Shown: positions 28,373-37,285, counted from the stretch's first letter. The stretch: DNA of 64,000 bases from Crocinitomicaceae bacterium (GCA_014762645.1 JABURP010000068.1:94611-158610), one strand, 5' to 3'. The notes: generated from the sequence alone by a model not told the origin. A program made the numbers and translations.

Positions 28373-29136
28373 TGATATCGCTGAAAGATCAGTTGGGTAA
28401 TTTAGTGCAACTCAATGCACCCGCTCAACGGATTGTCTCACTGGTTCCTTCTCAGACTGAACTATTGCAACATTATGGTTTGGAAAATGAAACCGTTGGG
28501 ATTACCAAATTTTGTGTTCATCCACGAGAATGGTTCAAAAATAAAGAGCGAATCGGTGGAACCAAGAACGTAGATATCGAGAAGGTCAAAAAGCTGAATC
28601 CGGATCTCATTATTGGGAACAAAGAAGAAAACACACCTGACGATATTCACGCCCTTCAAAAGGACTTTCCCGTATATATAAGTGATATCGTAACATTTGA
28701 TGACGCGTTTCAGATGATGAAGGATGTGGGCATATTATGCGGAAAAGAACAAGTTGCCGTCGATTTGATTGATGCTATTCGAGAAGATGTTGAGGATTTC
28801 CCGAAATTTTCAGGAACCGTGCTGTACGCTATATGGAAAGACCCATATATGGTTTGCGGAACACATAACTTTATCCACTCTGTATTAGAAAAGATTGGTT
28901 TAACCAATTTAATCAAAGAACCACGGTATGTGGAGATAACCAAAGAGGAAATTATAGCGTTAAATCCTGACTACCTTCTTCTCAGCAGTGAACCTTATCC
29001 ATTCTCCACAAAAAATATTTTGGAATTCAGGACATTAGAAGACACGCGTATATTTTTGGTAGACGGAGAGATTTTTTCCTGGTACGGATCCCGAATGCTG
29101 AAAATGAAAGACTACTTTAAGGAGTTAGCGCTTTAA
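28372..29136 (+). CDS. Helical-backbone metal receptor (BtuF/FecB-like), no signal peptide
   Basis: 254 residues of the periplasmic-binding-protein fold III: RIVSLVPSQTELLQHYGL at the start, GGTKNVDIEKVKKLNPDLIIGNKEEN in the first lobe, the long linker helix around residues 115-140, and a second lobe ending with a GSRMLKMKDYFKEL helix. Homologues deliver cobalamin, haem or ferric chelates to ABC importers and are exported. This one begins directly with the fold and has neither a signal peptide nor a lipobox, so it seems cytoplasmic. It is translationally coupled to cystathionine beta-synthase, and no permease or ATPase is near. Cofactor or metal handling for sulfur metabolism is a guess. Confidence 0.8.
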   Translation: MISLKDQLGNLVQLNAPAQRIVSLVPSQTELLQHYGLENETVGITKFCVHPREWFKNKERIGGTKNVDIEKVKKLNPDLIIGNKEENTPDDIHALQKDFPVYISDIVTFDDAFQMMKDVGILCGKEQVAVDLIDAIREDVEDFPKFSGTVLYAIWKDPYMVCGTHNFIHSVLEKIGLTNLIKEPRYVEITKEEIIALNPDYLLLSSEPYPFSTKNILEFRTLEDTRIFLVDGEIFSWYGSRMLKMKDYFKELAL

Positions 29137-30533
29137 GAATCGGTAGCGACATCAATAGCCAGGGAGATAAAGTAAAAACTCTCTCTCGCAAACAAGAGAC
29201 TTTCAATTACACTTTGCCCTTCACGATTTTTCATTTGTACTTTCCCACTCGCTTTAATTTTTGAGTTGCTCTCTTTGGTCAATTGAAAATTAATTTGCTC
29301 CACATTAGCGAGTGCGTGAAGATCATCCATCATATCCTTAGCTACAGCCATTCCTACTTTCTTCATCAAATCTCCCGGAGGGTTAGCTTCGTCCTCCATA
29401 AACTTTGTATTATCCAGTAAAGGTTCTATTTGAAGCTGCATGGCAAAACAAACACCCTCATCCTTATTTTCCTTAAGGTTAACCGGACTCTGGTAGAGTT
29501 CAAAGATTTCCTTATTGAGTTCATATTTGAAGAAAGTTCCCTCTTCTGTGGCAAGAATATGAGCAGTAGTGTCTAATCTTATTTTTTCCTGTGCCACGAG
29601 TGTGTCAATAAAGTCATACCATACTTTGTTATTTACCATATCAAAGTGGAGTTGCATTTCAGGGTATTTCTTAAATGGAAATTTATAATTAAAACTTCCG
29701 TCTACCATAAACATATTCACACCGTCATAGTCCAGTGCCATTTGTTTATATTCCGGTATACCTTCTATTTTTTCCTTACTAAACCAGTAAATACTATTGA
29801 ATACATTGAGGCTTGATCGCAGTGAAAATGCAACGTCTTCGTCTAAGGCATAGGCAATAGTAGGAACATCTTCAAACCCACTCACTGGGGTAAACTCTCC
29901 TCCTATATCTACGTGATCCTGGTGAAAATCAAAACTTAAATGTCCATCAATTAGTTCGTTCTCAAAATCAGCTGATGGAGGAATGAAATAACAATTAATT
30001 TCTTTATCGGCTTTGAAGAATTTTCTCAGATCTACTCGGGAGGTAAATGGTTTTATTTCTTTCCGTGCAATTTGTACAAGACGCTCATCCATTTTTTCCT
30101 GGTGCATGGATGTCGACAATTGAAGAATGGCATAACCATTTGACATGGCCATGTGCGTGTCTTTCAATTTGGTTTGAACATACGTTTTGAATTTATCCTT
30201 GTCAGAGTAGGCAATAACTGCAATCCAAATATACTCATCTGCCCATTGCTCCCTGAAAAGGACGATCTTGGAGAAATAATCGATTCCTGTCTCAATTTCT
30301 ACTTCTTCGAAGTCGATATTCTCCATGACATAAGCCTCATTAAAGATGCGCTGGTATGCAAATTCAGCAATGAAGTTGACGTTATTCACTTCAATGACAA
30401 TGTCACTTTCCTGAGGAATGTAAGCGTAAATGTCCGTGCCTTTTTCAGTGACAAAATTTCTACCCGCTATCCATGTAATTGGGAAAATGCTCAAAAGAAC
30501 AACAATAGCTGCGTATTTCTTCACCCGTCTCAT
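29133..30533 (-). CDS. Conserved exported protein, unknown function
   Basis: 466 residues with an N-terminal signal or anchor helix (about 6-24). The remainder is alpha/beta with no motif I can assign. It resembles Bacteroidota periplasmic proteins with DUF3352/DUF4836-like organisation, for example the opening IPQESDIVIEVNN and repeated descriptions of a mean-field fold, but this is a weak impression. The stop shares the TTAA at 29133-29136 with the convergent upstream gene. It is divergent from the MsrB-MsrA gene. Confidence 0.65.
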   Translation of the reverse strand: MRRVKKYAAIVVLLSIFPITWIAGRNFVTEKGTDIYAYIPQESDIVIEVNNVNFIAEFAYQRIFNEAYVMENIDFEEVEIETGIDYFSKIVLFREQWADEYIWIAVIAYSDKDKFKTYVQTKLKDTHMAMSNGYAILQLSTSMHQEKMDERLVQIARKEIKPFTSRVDLRKFFKADKEINCYFIPPSADFENELIDGHLSFDFHQDHVDIGGEFTPVSGFEDVPTIAYALDEDVAFSLRSSLNVFNSIYWFSKEKIEGIPEYKQMALDYDGVNMFMVDGSFNYKFPFKKYPEMQLHFDMVNNKVWYDFIDTLVAQEKIRLDTTAHILATEEGTFFKYELNKEIFELYQSPVNLKENKDEGVCFAMQLQIEPLLDNTKFMEDEANPPGDLMKKVGMAVAKDMMDDLHALANVEQINFQLTKESNSKIKASGKVQMKNREGQSVIESLLFARESFYFISLAIDVATDS

Positions 30534-30709
30534 GAAGTGGTAAATTTAAACATATTCCCAAATTATCCTGTGAGCACTTTAATTAATTTGAAATAAATGT
30601 TTTAAGCGGGATTTAAATGAATGAGAAAGAACAAATTGCTTTCACATTTGTTAACACATTGAGATGAAATGCAACATAGTTATTCCCGTCTAAATAAAGA
30701 AAAATCAAT

Positions 30710-31729
30710 ATGATGAAGATACTTGCTAAATTTATACCACTTGTTGCATTAATCATGAGCTATGGATTCACCGCATGCAGCCAGCAAAACAAGAATGAAA
30801 CAAATAAAACCACAACCTTAAAAGTAATGACAGATTCAAATGATTGGAACGAACTAACTCCGGAAGAAGAAAGAGTAATCGTTCATAAAGGAACGGAAAT
30901 GAGTTGGACCGGCAAGTATGTAGATCATCATGAGGATGGTATATATAGTTGTAAGCGGTGTAATGCACCTTTGTTCGAGTCAGACGACAAGTTTGAGTCG
31001 GGTAGTGGATGGCCGTCTTTTGATGACGCGATTGAAGGAGCAATTAAAGAAATCCCTGATGCGGACGGACACCGAACAGAAATTGTTTGCGCAAATTGTG
31101 GTGCTCACCTGGGACATGTTTTCAAAGGAGAGCACATGACATCAAAAAATACCAGGCATTGTGTAAATTCGATCTCATTAAACTTTGTTCCGGAAGGTCA
31201 GGAAGTAGTGACACCGGACAACAACTCAAATCAGGAAGTGAAAACAGATACTGCAATATTTGCCTCAGGATGCTTTTGGGGAACAGAATATTTCTTTGAA
31301 AAAGAAGAAGGAGTGATTAGTACACAAGTGGGCTACATTGGAGGACACAAAGACAATCCTACCTATGAAGAAGTTTGCGCCAATACAACGGGTCACGCAG
31401 AAGCTGTTATGGTGGTGTTCGACCCCAGTAAAACTGACTATGAGACACTAGCCAAACTTTTCTTTGAAACACATGATCCAACACAGGTAAACAGACAAGG
31501 ACCGGATATTGGTGAGCAATACCGATCTGAAATTTTTTACATGAATGAGGAGCAAAAAGAAATTGCTGAACGGTTGAAAAAAGAGCTGATTGATGGAGGT
31601 TTGGATGTCGCTACCAAAATTACCAAAGCCACGAAGTTTTGGGAAGCCGAAGATTACCACGAGCATTACTATTCTAAAAAGAATGGAACACCATATTGTC
31701 ATGCGTACACCAAGCGGTTTGATGATTAA
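30710..31729 (+). CDS. MsrB-MsrA fusion methionine sulfoxide reductase, lipoprotein
   Basis: Bifunctional repair enzyme that reduces both stereoisomers of methionine sulfoxide. The N-terminus is a lipoprotein signal with lipobox FTAC (Cys23), so it acts in the periplasm or at a membrane face. The MsrB domain comes first (about 44-165): zinc Cys81, 84, 127 and 130, active Cys151 in RHCVNS, and SGSGWPSF. The MsrA domain follows (about 180-335): active Cys188 in GCFWGTE, GYIGGHKDNPTYEEVC and EDYHEHYY. The B-then-A order is the reverse of the better-known MsrA-MsrB (PilB-type) fusions. It needs an external thiol donor; no thioredoxin-like gene is adjacent. The peroxide-stress gene yaaA follows. 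Confidence 0.93.
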   Translation: MMKILAKFIPLVALIMSYGFTACSQQNKNETNKTTTLKVMTDSNDWNELTPEEERVIVHKGTEMSWTGKYVDHHEDGIYSCKRCNAPLFESDDKFESGSGWPSFDDAIEGAIKEIPDADGHRTEIVCANCGAHLGHVFKGEHMTSKNTRHCVNSISLNFVPEGQEVVTPDNNSNQEVKTDTAIFASGCFWGTEYFFEKEEGVISTQVGYIGGHKDNPTYEEVCANTTGHAEAVMVVFDPSKTDYETLAKLFFETHDPTQVNRQGPDIGEQYRSEIFYMNEEQKEIAERLKKELIDGGLDVATKITKATKFWEAEDYHEHYYSKKNGTPYCHAYTKRFDD

Positions 31730-31804
31730 TGAATTTCGAATTAACCTGCATCTCTAGTACGTAATTAACCTCTGCCAAATTCATAATTTTACTAATTTCA
31801 AGGT

Positions 31805-32590
31805 ATGAAAGTAATTTTATCACCAGCTAAATCAATGAATGAAGATGTTGAGCTCAATGGAGTTCAACCATCACAACCTATTTTCACTGAAGAAACAGAA
31901 CGCCTGGCGAGTAAATTGCAAAAACTTTCTGCACGTCAAATCAAAAAGTTGATGGGAGTGAGTGATGCCATTGCCGAGTTGAATTATGAACGTTATCAGC
32001 AATGGGATGACAATAAATCTAACTACAAACCAGCCGGATATCTATTTGCAGGGGCGGCCTATCAATCACTTGATTTTGCTTCACTAAGTAAAAAGGAAAA
32101 AGAAATTGCCCAGGATAAGTTGAGAATACTCTCTGGTTTGTACGGAATTTTGAAACCGCTGGATAAGATTCAACCGTATCGTTTGGAAATGGGAACGCGG
32201 TTTAAGGTAACTCCAAAAGTCACCAATCTATATAAATTTTGGGCGGATAAACTCCGAAAGCAACTGGATGATGAACTGGCAAATGATCCATCTCCAATAC
32301 TTGTAAATGCGGCATCTTCTGAGTACTTTAAAGCAGCACAACTGGATAAATTAAAGAATGGGAAAGTTATCACAACGGTTTTTAAAGATGAAGCCAAAGA
32401 CGGAACCTATAAGGTAAATATGCAATTCGCTAAACTCGCTCGCGGTGCTATGACCCGTTACTTAATTCAGCAGGATGCACAAACCGAAGATGATATTAAA
32501 GCATTCGATTCATTGAATTACCGATTTTCTCATGAGCAGAGTTCTGATTCGGAGTATGTTTATCTCAGGGAAATGAACCAAAGACCTTAG
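31805..32590 (+). CDS. yaaA: Peroxide stress protein YaaA
   Basis: 261-residue cytoplasmic protein of the YaaA/DUF328 family, which lowers free iron and limits Fenton damage during hydrogen peroxide stress. Family landmarks: ILSPAKSMN at the N-terminus, YQQWDDNK, LSGLYGILKPLDKIQPYRLEMG, and PILVNAASSEYFKAA, with GAMTRYLI near the C-terminus. It is 75 bases after the methionine sulfoxide reductase on the same strand, so the two oxidative-damage functions may be co-expressed. Confidence 0.94.
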   Translation: MKVILSPAKSMNEDVELNGVQPSQPIFTEETERLASKLQKLSARQIKKLMGVSDAIAELNYERYQQWDDNKSNYKPAGYLFAGAAYQSLDFASLSKKEKEIAQDKLRILSGLYGILKPLDKIQPYRLEMGTRFKVTPKVTNLYKFWADKLRKQLDDELANDPSPILVNAASSEYFKAAQLDKLKNGKVITTVFKDEAKDGTYKVNMQFAKLARGAMTRYLIQQDAQTEDDIKAFDSLNYRFSHEQSSDSEYVYLREMNQRP

Positions 32591-32957
32591 TTAACTTAAC
32601 AGCTGAGGTTCTGTTTTTTTTATGATTCTTCCTCAACCGTATTTCTACTTTTTTGTCGATAATGACTTTGATTGTCATTCCTTTTTTCATATATTTAAAT
32701 CGACTTAGCTCAAAATTGTGTAGGAGTTTTTGTGTGGTTATAAACAAAGGTAATTCTTGATAGTCAGGAAGATGTTACCATCTTAATTACTTTTTTTGAA
32801 CTAATTTAGCAGTTAAGCGATAACTTTTAGTACCTAAAATACATTTGAGAGATGGTGTTAACACGGGTAATAAGAGTTGCCAGTGGTTGTGGTATTCGTC
32901 TTCAATAGATGAGTAGTCGTCCAACTTTGAACCTTGTTTAATACAAAACACTACTAA
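32591..32957. other. Intergenic region yaaA to histidine kinase
   Basis: 367 bases without a supported gene. A short hairpin (AACAG/CTGTT, 32598-32615) followed by a T-run to 32620 probably ends yaaA. The rest is AT-rich, with no open frame longer than a spurious 60 codons and no RNA gene recognised; it should contain the kinase promoter. Confidence 0.5.
32598..32621 (+). terminator. Probable weak terminator after yaaA
   Basis: A 5-base stem (AACAG/CTGTT) with an 8-base loop, followed by TTTTTT. The stem is short but the T-run is good. Confidence 0.5.
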
Positions 32958-34169
32958 ATGACTGAAAAATCGGTTAAGAAGAAATCTGGTCAGTTTACTG
33001 AAAATGAGTTAGATCATTTACAGCAGTATCTTGAGTTTATTACAAAGTACGATAAAGAAGTTAACACAAATATCCGCAAGAAGCTTATTGATGATCCATT
33101 GTGGGGACCCATTATCTCTCAGCAAAGTGATGAAGAAGCTGAGCAACAGGCAAATCAATCATTCGAAATTCAAAAACGAGCCATATTAGAGGGGGAATGG
33201 GAGCCATACGTGAATAACCTTGTCCAGCAAGGGAAAATTTATGCCAAACTAGGTGTAGAAATTACAGATTGGATGGAAATCGTTAAGATATACAAAAGGA
33301 TGCTTGTTCCATATATTCGAGCAGACTACCAGAATGATGCGGATAAAGCAGTTAATATTTTGAACGGGATGTCACTCCTTACTGACTATGCGATGGAAGT
33401 ACTTACTCAATCTTATTTTGATGAGAAGAATGCTGTGATAAATGAAATGAACCGATCGCTTGAAACCAAGGTAGAAGAACGCACGGCTCAATTGCAAGAA
33501 ATTAACGAAGAATTAGAGAGCTTTACCTATACCGTATCCCATGACCTTCGTGCGCCGTTGCGTGCGGTAGATGGTTTTGCCAAGGTGCTGAGAAATAAGT
33601 GCTCGGATCAATTGACTAAAGATGCCATGAATTATTTGAATATTATTTCAGAGAGTGTGGCAAAAATGAGTGACTTAATTGATGACCTGCTTGCATTTTC
33701 CAGAGTGGGAAGAAATGAAGCTAAAAGAGCCAGTTTTGACCTGGGAAAATTGTTTCAGGAAACATTTGACGATATTAAATTGGAGCCAGATGATGATAAT
33801 GTAAACCTTATCATTCATGATATATCGAAAGTAACAGGGGACAAGGATCTACTAAAGCATGTCACCCGAAATTTGTTAGATAATGCGCTTAAATTTACGC
33901 GTGGTCGTGAGAATCGAAAAATTGAGGTTGGAAAAATTTCGAAGAATAAAAAATCGACCTTCTATATCAAAGATAATGGAGTAGGGTTTGATAGCCGATA
34001 TGCCGACAAGTTGTTCGGAATGTTTGAACGTTTACACTCGGATGCTGAGTTTGAGGGCACCGGAGTAGGATTGGCCATTGTTCAGCGGGTAATTCACAAA
34101 CATGGAGGCTCAGTTTGGGCCGAATCTGAGTTGGGACAAGGATCTGTTTTCTATTTTACACTTACATAA
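32958..34169 (+). CDS. Sensor histidine kinase, soluble
   Basis: 403 residues without membrane segments. Residues 1-165 are an all-helical region like globin-coupled/RsbR-type or heme-binding sensor domains (YDKEVNTNIRKKL, VEITDWMEIVKIYKRML, NILNGMSLLTDYAM); the signal is unknown. A coiled coil (KVEERTAQLQEINEELES) leads to the HisKA domain with phospho-acceptor His195 in TVSHDLRAPLRAVDGF. HATPase_c follows, with N box LLDNALKFT, G1 DNGVGFD and G2 GTGVGLAIV. The HisKA/linker type is the phytochrome-like one that pairs with Rcp1-type regulators, and such a regulator is the next gene, 22 bases on. Confidence 0.9.
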   Translation: MTEKSVKKKSGQFTENELDHLQQYLEFITKYDKEVNTNIRKKLIDDPLWGPIISQQSDEEAEQQANQSFEIQKRAILEGEWEPYVNNLVQQGKIYAKLGVEITDWMEIVKIYKRMLVPYIRADYQNDADKAVNILNGMSLLTDYAMEVLTQSYFDEKNAVINEMNRSLETKVEERTAQLQEINEELESFTYTVSHDLRAPLRAVDGFAKVLRNKCSDQLTKDAMNYLNIISESVAKMSDLIDDLLAFSRVGRNEAKRASFDLGKLFQETFDDIKLEPDDDNVNLIIHDISKVTGDKDLLKHVTRNLLDNALKFTRGRENRKIEVGKISKNKKSTFYIKDNGVGFDSRYADKLFGMFERLHSDAEFEGTGVGLAIVQRVIHKHGGSVWAESELGQGSVFYFTLT

Positions 34170-34191
34170 TATTTTATTAAACAATTGAATT

Positions 34192-34638
34192 ATGACAAAA
34201 AATGATGCCGTCGAAATTTTATTGGTTGAAGATAATCCAAACGACGCTAAACTGGCCATGCTGGCTCTGGAAGAAGTAAATCTTGCCAATAACCTGATAT
34301 GGTTAAAAGATGGCGCAGAGGCCCTGGATTTTCTTTTTGGTGAAGGGAAATATGAAGGTCGAAATATAGAAAATCGTCCTAAAATAATTTTGCTGGACCT
34401 GAAAATGCCGAAAGTAGACGGAATTCAAGTGTTGGAAAGGATTAAGAAAGATGATAAAACCAAGCATATCCCGGTTGCAGTTATGACCTCTTCTCAGGAA
34501 GAGAAAGATAGGGTTAGTACGTATGATCTGGGTGTGAATAGTTATATCGTGAAACCAATTGATTTTGATCAATTCACTGATTTTGTTAAAGAAGTAGGAT
34601 ATTACTGGATGGTGGTTAATACACCTCCGGCAAAATAA
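34192..34638 (+). CDS. Single-domain response regulator (Rcp1-like)
   Basis: 148-residue receiver domain only. The acidic pair is in LLVEDNPND, the phospho-acceptor Asp69 in LLDLKMPK, then VMTSSQ and the conserved Lys in IVKPID. The extended loop after the second strand (FLFGEGKYEGRNIENRPK) is the hallmark of Rcp1-type regulators that work with phytochrome-like kinases. With no output domain, it must act by protein contact or phosphotransfer. It lies between the kinase and a receiver/LytS-type kinase, with 22- and 10-base gaps. Confidence 0.92.
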   Translation: MTKNDAVEILLVEDNPNDAKLAMLALEEVNLANNLIWLKDGAEALDFLFGEGKYEGRNIENRPKIILLDLKMPKVDGIQVLERIKKDDKTKHIPVAVMTSSQEEKDRVSTYDLGVNSYIVKPIDFDQFTDFVKEVGYYWMVVNTPPAK

Positions 34639-34648
34639 ATAATGAGAT

Positions 34649-35740
34649 TTGATACCTAATAAAATTAAAATATTAATACTCGAAGACGAAGAGGCAGATG
34701 CCGAATTAATAAAGCTCTATGCTTCTTCACTAGAGTACGATTGTGAGTTTTGTCTTGCCAAAAACGAGAAAGAATATATTACCTGCCTGGAGGAAGACAA
34801 TCCAAATTTGGTCATCTCTGACTATAAACTTATAGGATATGACGGAGTTCAGGCACTGGAGTATTTACAAAAAGTGGCACCCTGGATTCCGTTCATAATG
34901 GTAACCGGAACACTTGGCGAAGAATTGGCGGTGAAAATCATCAAATTAGGAGCGGCAGATTTTTTACTAAAAAAGAACATTGCAAGTTTACCCAACTCCA
35001 TCATTCGCGTATTTCGGGAACTCGCAGAAAAAAGGGAAAAAGAGGAAGCGCAGAAACAACTTGCCATAAGCTACCGGAACATGCTTGAAGCGCAGTCAAA
35101 ATTATTGAGTGTACAGATCAATCCACATTTCCTGTTCAATGTGCTCAGTTCTATGCAGGCCAATATTCTTGAGGAAAATACTGAAATGGCCCTTGAGTTA
35201 TTGGACTCATTTTCACAACTTGTGCGCACTACACTTGAAAACTCCAGAGAAGATGTTGTATCACTTGAGCAGGAAATAGCCTTTCTTGATCTCTACCTGA
35301 CAACAGAGCAGAAAAGAATGAGAGGGGCGTTTGACTTCTCCTTCAATGTGGATGATAACATTGATCCTGAATTTACTTATGTGCCGCCAATGATTTTGCA
35401 ACCCTTTGCTGAAAATGCTATCATCCATGGTATAGCTCCACTGGATAAACAAGGAAAGATAGAGATTCGCTTTCGGGTAAAGGACGGTAAGAAATTGGTG
35501 AGTGAAATAGTAGACAATGGGATTGGCTTTACCAATTCACTTAAACAAAAAGAAGAGAACGGCCCATCAATTGTGATTAAAAAAAGTTCTCTGGGCATGG
35601 ATATTACCTCTTCAAGGCTCAAAATTCTAGGAGAGATTCACAATGAAGATTTTGAGCAAACCGTGGAAGACCGCCTGGATGATAAAGGAAATGTGATTGG
35701 AACTATTGCTCGATTAATTATGACCTATGATGCCGAGTAA
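34649..35740 (+). CDS. Receiver domain fused to LytS-type histidine kinase
   Basis: 363 residues. A CheY-like receiver (about 5-122) has LILEDEEADAE and phospho-acceptor Asp in VISDYKLIGYDG. A short coiled coil leads to a His_kinase (PF06580) domain with phospho-His in QINPHFLFNVL, a YVPPMILQPFAENAIIHG N box, and a DNGIGF G1 loop. This kinase class normally phosphorylates LytTR-domain regulators, but none is encoded here. No membrane segments. The start is TTG, as the only nearby ATG (34642) runs into a stop in another frame. It is the last gene of the three-gene phosphorelay. Confidence 0.85.
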   Translation: MIPNKIKILILEDEEADAELIKLYASSLEYDCEFCLAKNEKEYITCLEEDNPNLVISDYKLIGYDGVQALEYLQKVAPWIPFIMVTGTLGEELAVKIIKLGAADFLLKKNIASLPNSIIRVFRELAEKREKEEAQKQLAISYRNMLEAQSKLLSVQINPHFLFNVLSSMQANILEENTEMALELLDSFSQLVRTTLENSREDVVSLEQEIAFLDLYLTTEQKRMRGAFDFSFNVDDNIDPEFTYVPPMILQPFAENAIIHGIAPLDKQGKIEIRFRVKDGKKLVSEIVDNGIGFTNSLKQKEENGPSIVIKKSSLGMDITSSRLKILGEIHNEDFEQTVEDRLDDKGNVIGTIARLIMTYDAE

Positions 35741-36223
35741 GAGGTTGAATCTCACAATAGGAAAAAAAAATACGCAGCTCCGCAGTCCCGATAGTTATCG
35801 TGATGAAATCCTACGGCCTACTTCTGCTCTCGCGCTCGTCTCCTGACGAGTGCGCAACCTACTTTCCGATTACCAAATGGCACTAATCACCCAAGTCACC
35901 AGCTGCGCAGTAGCTGTGCTGCTGCGGCTATTTCGTTTCAATCAACATTCCTGGCAAACAAAAAACTCCCCTTCACCCAGCCGTCGCGAGCGTCACGCTC
36001 GAGACAGTGTTTCATCAAAAAGCAGTAGCAGACCTACCACAGCACAAAAAAGCACCAGACCACCAACCCAAAAAAACCGTAATTCCCGCAATAGGATAAT
36101 TCACTGAATATTAGTAAATTGTTTGCAGCTTTAAGATAGTATCCCTTATAACCCAAAACAACAAACACATTCCCTTTTGCAACCGTTTTGTAGTTTAGAT
36201 ACAGATCTAAACGATTTATTAAA
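35741..36223. other. Palindrome-rich intergenic region, left flank of cassette
   Basis: 483 bases with several dyads and visibly higher GC between about 35771 and 36010 than the neighbouring genes. It holds CGATA-GT-TATCG (35789-35800), the 10-base stem at 35831-35854, an imperfect GC-rich dyad around 35909-35937, and CGAGCG-TCA-CGCTCG (35987-36001). A frame of 85 codons on the plus strand crosses these palindromes and is not a convincing gene. The region looks like accumulated REP-type repeats, not coding DNA. Confidence 0.6.
35829..35864. repeat. REP-like inverted repeat, left copy
   Basis: 36 bases that recur exactly, in inverted orientation, at 37286-37321. The core forms a 10-base stem, CGCGCTCGTC with GACGAGTGCG (one G-U), around TCCT. 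Weaker similarity continues outward on both sides, including CGCAGTCCCGA (35781-35791), whose inverse is in 37334-37344. Confidence 0.9.
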
Positions 36224-37246
36224 ATGGAAAATTTTTGCATATACCCAAAACTTACGCGGCTGAAAAAGCTTTTTGGCAGAACCATATTGGCTACGGTCTT
36301 TACCCTCTTTGCCTTTGCTGGGGTAGGGCAGACGAATTTAGTGATTAACCCCAGCTTTGAAGATACGGTGAACTGTCCTGCTGCTACAGACCAAGTATAT
36401 AATTCGGCAGGCTGGACAAATTATAGTGACCAATCACCCGACTATTTCAACACCTGTACTTCAAATAGTGATGTTTCCGTTCCTAATAATTGGGGCGGGT
36501 ATCAACAGCCAGCAAGCGGAAACGCCTATTGTGCCGTAAGTGCTTTCTTTCCAAACACTCCAAATAAAAGGGAAATTATCGGAAGTACCCTCTCAGGAAG
36601 CTTGAGTATTGGTACAAAATATTACTTTTCAATGAAAGTAAATCTCAGTGTCAATCCGGCTTCATATCCAACTTATGCTTGTAATAAATTAGGGATGCGT
36701 GTTTCAACCGTTCCATTTTCAGTTTCAAGTCCTGCTCCTATTAATAATTTTGCTCATGTTTATACGAATTCTATTATTACCGACACTACTAACTGGACAA
36801 CTATTTTTGGCTCATTTGTAGCTGATTCTGCTTACAGTTACATTGCAATTGGTAATTTCTTTGACGATTCAAATACAGATACTATCAAAATGGCAGTTGG
36901 AACACCTCCGTTTATCTTTGCTTATTACTACATTGATGATGTTTGTGTTTCAACTGATTCTGCTTTTGCTGCCAGTTACATTTATACCGGAATACAGGAA
37001 GTATCGTTAAATGAGAATTTCAATATTTATCCCAATCCGGTAACTGATTACTTTCAGATTAACCAAGCATTTACAGAACCTTACGACCTGATTATTTATA
37101 ACGCCCTTGGGCAACAACTTTACCAAGAAAACAACATCACTACCAATAACAAAACCATTGATGCAGCTGCATTTATAAAAGGCATATTACTCATAAACAT
37201 AAAATCAGGCAACCAGTCAACCAATTATAAACTCTTAAAACAATAG
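36224..37246 (+). CDS. T9SS type A sorting domain secreted protein
   Basis: 340-residue exported protein. The signal peptide follows a short basic stretch (about residues 14-36, ending FAFAGVGQ). The body opens with NLVINPSFED, the typical start of a jelly-roll domain like CBM4/9-type carbohydrate-binding modules in Bacteroidota, and ends with the strand YYYIDDVCV. Residues about 265-340 are the type A sorting domain (FNIYPNPVTDYFQI, then YNALGQQL), so the protein is exported by T9SS and probably attached through A-LPS. There is no catalytic motif. The gene alone fills the space between inverted REP-like repeats, which makes it a candidate acquired or duplicated cargo gene. Confidence 0.85.
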   Translation: MENFCIYPKLTRLKKLFGRTILATVFTLFAFAGVGQTNLVINPSFEDTVNCPAATDQVYNSAGWTNYSDQSPDYFNTCTSNSDVSVPNNWGGYQQPASGNAYCAVSAFFPNTPNKREIIGSTLSGSLSIGTKYYFSMKVNLSVNPASYPTYACNKLGMRVSTVPFSVSSPAPINNFAHVYTNSIITDTTNWTTIFGSFVADSAYSYIAIGNFFDDSNTDTIKMAVGTPPFIFAYYYIDDVCVSTDSAFAASYIYTGIQEVSLNENFNIYPNPVTDYFQINQAFTEPYDLIIYNALGQQLYQENNITTNNKTIDAAAFIKGILLINIKSGNQSTNYKLLKQ

Positions 37247-37255
37247 CTCTGCTCT

Positions 37256-37279
37256 CGCACTCGTCAGGAGACGAGCGCG
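37256..37279. repeat. REP-like palindrome, right copy 1
   Basis: CGCACTCGTC-AGGA-GACGAGCGCG, a 10-base stem with one mismatch. It is a partial copy of the element at 37296-37319, 40 bases away in the same orientation. Confidence 0.85.
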
Positions 37280-37285
37280 AGTGTG

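Noticed and set aside
35850..36107. 85-codon plus-strand frame in the palindrome-rich spacer
   Set aside because: It runs across REP-like dyads, gives a low-complexity Ser/Arg/Thr/Pro product, and has no promoter or family resemblance.
36224..37246. Whole 36.2-37.2 kb block as an insertion sequence
   Set aside because: No transposase, no target-site duplication visible at the outer ends, and the gene encodes a T9SS cargo protein; kept only as a possible repeat-bounded cassette.
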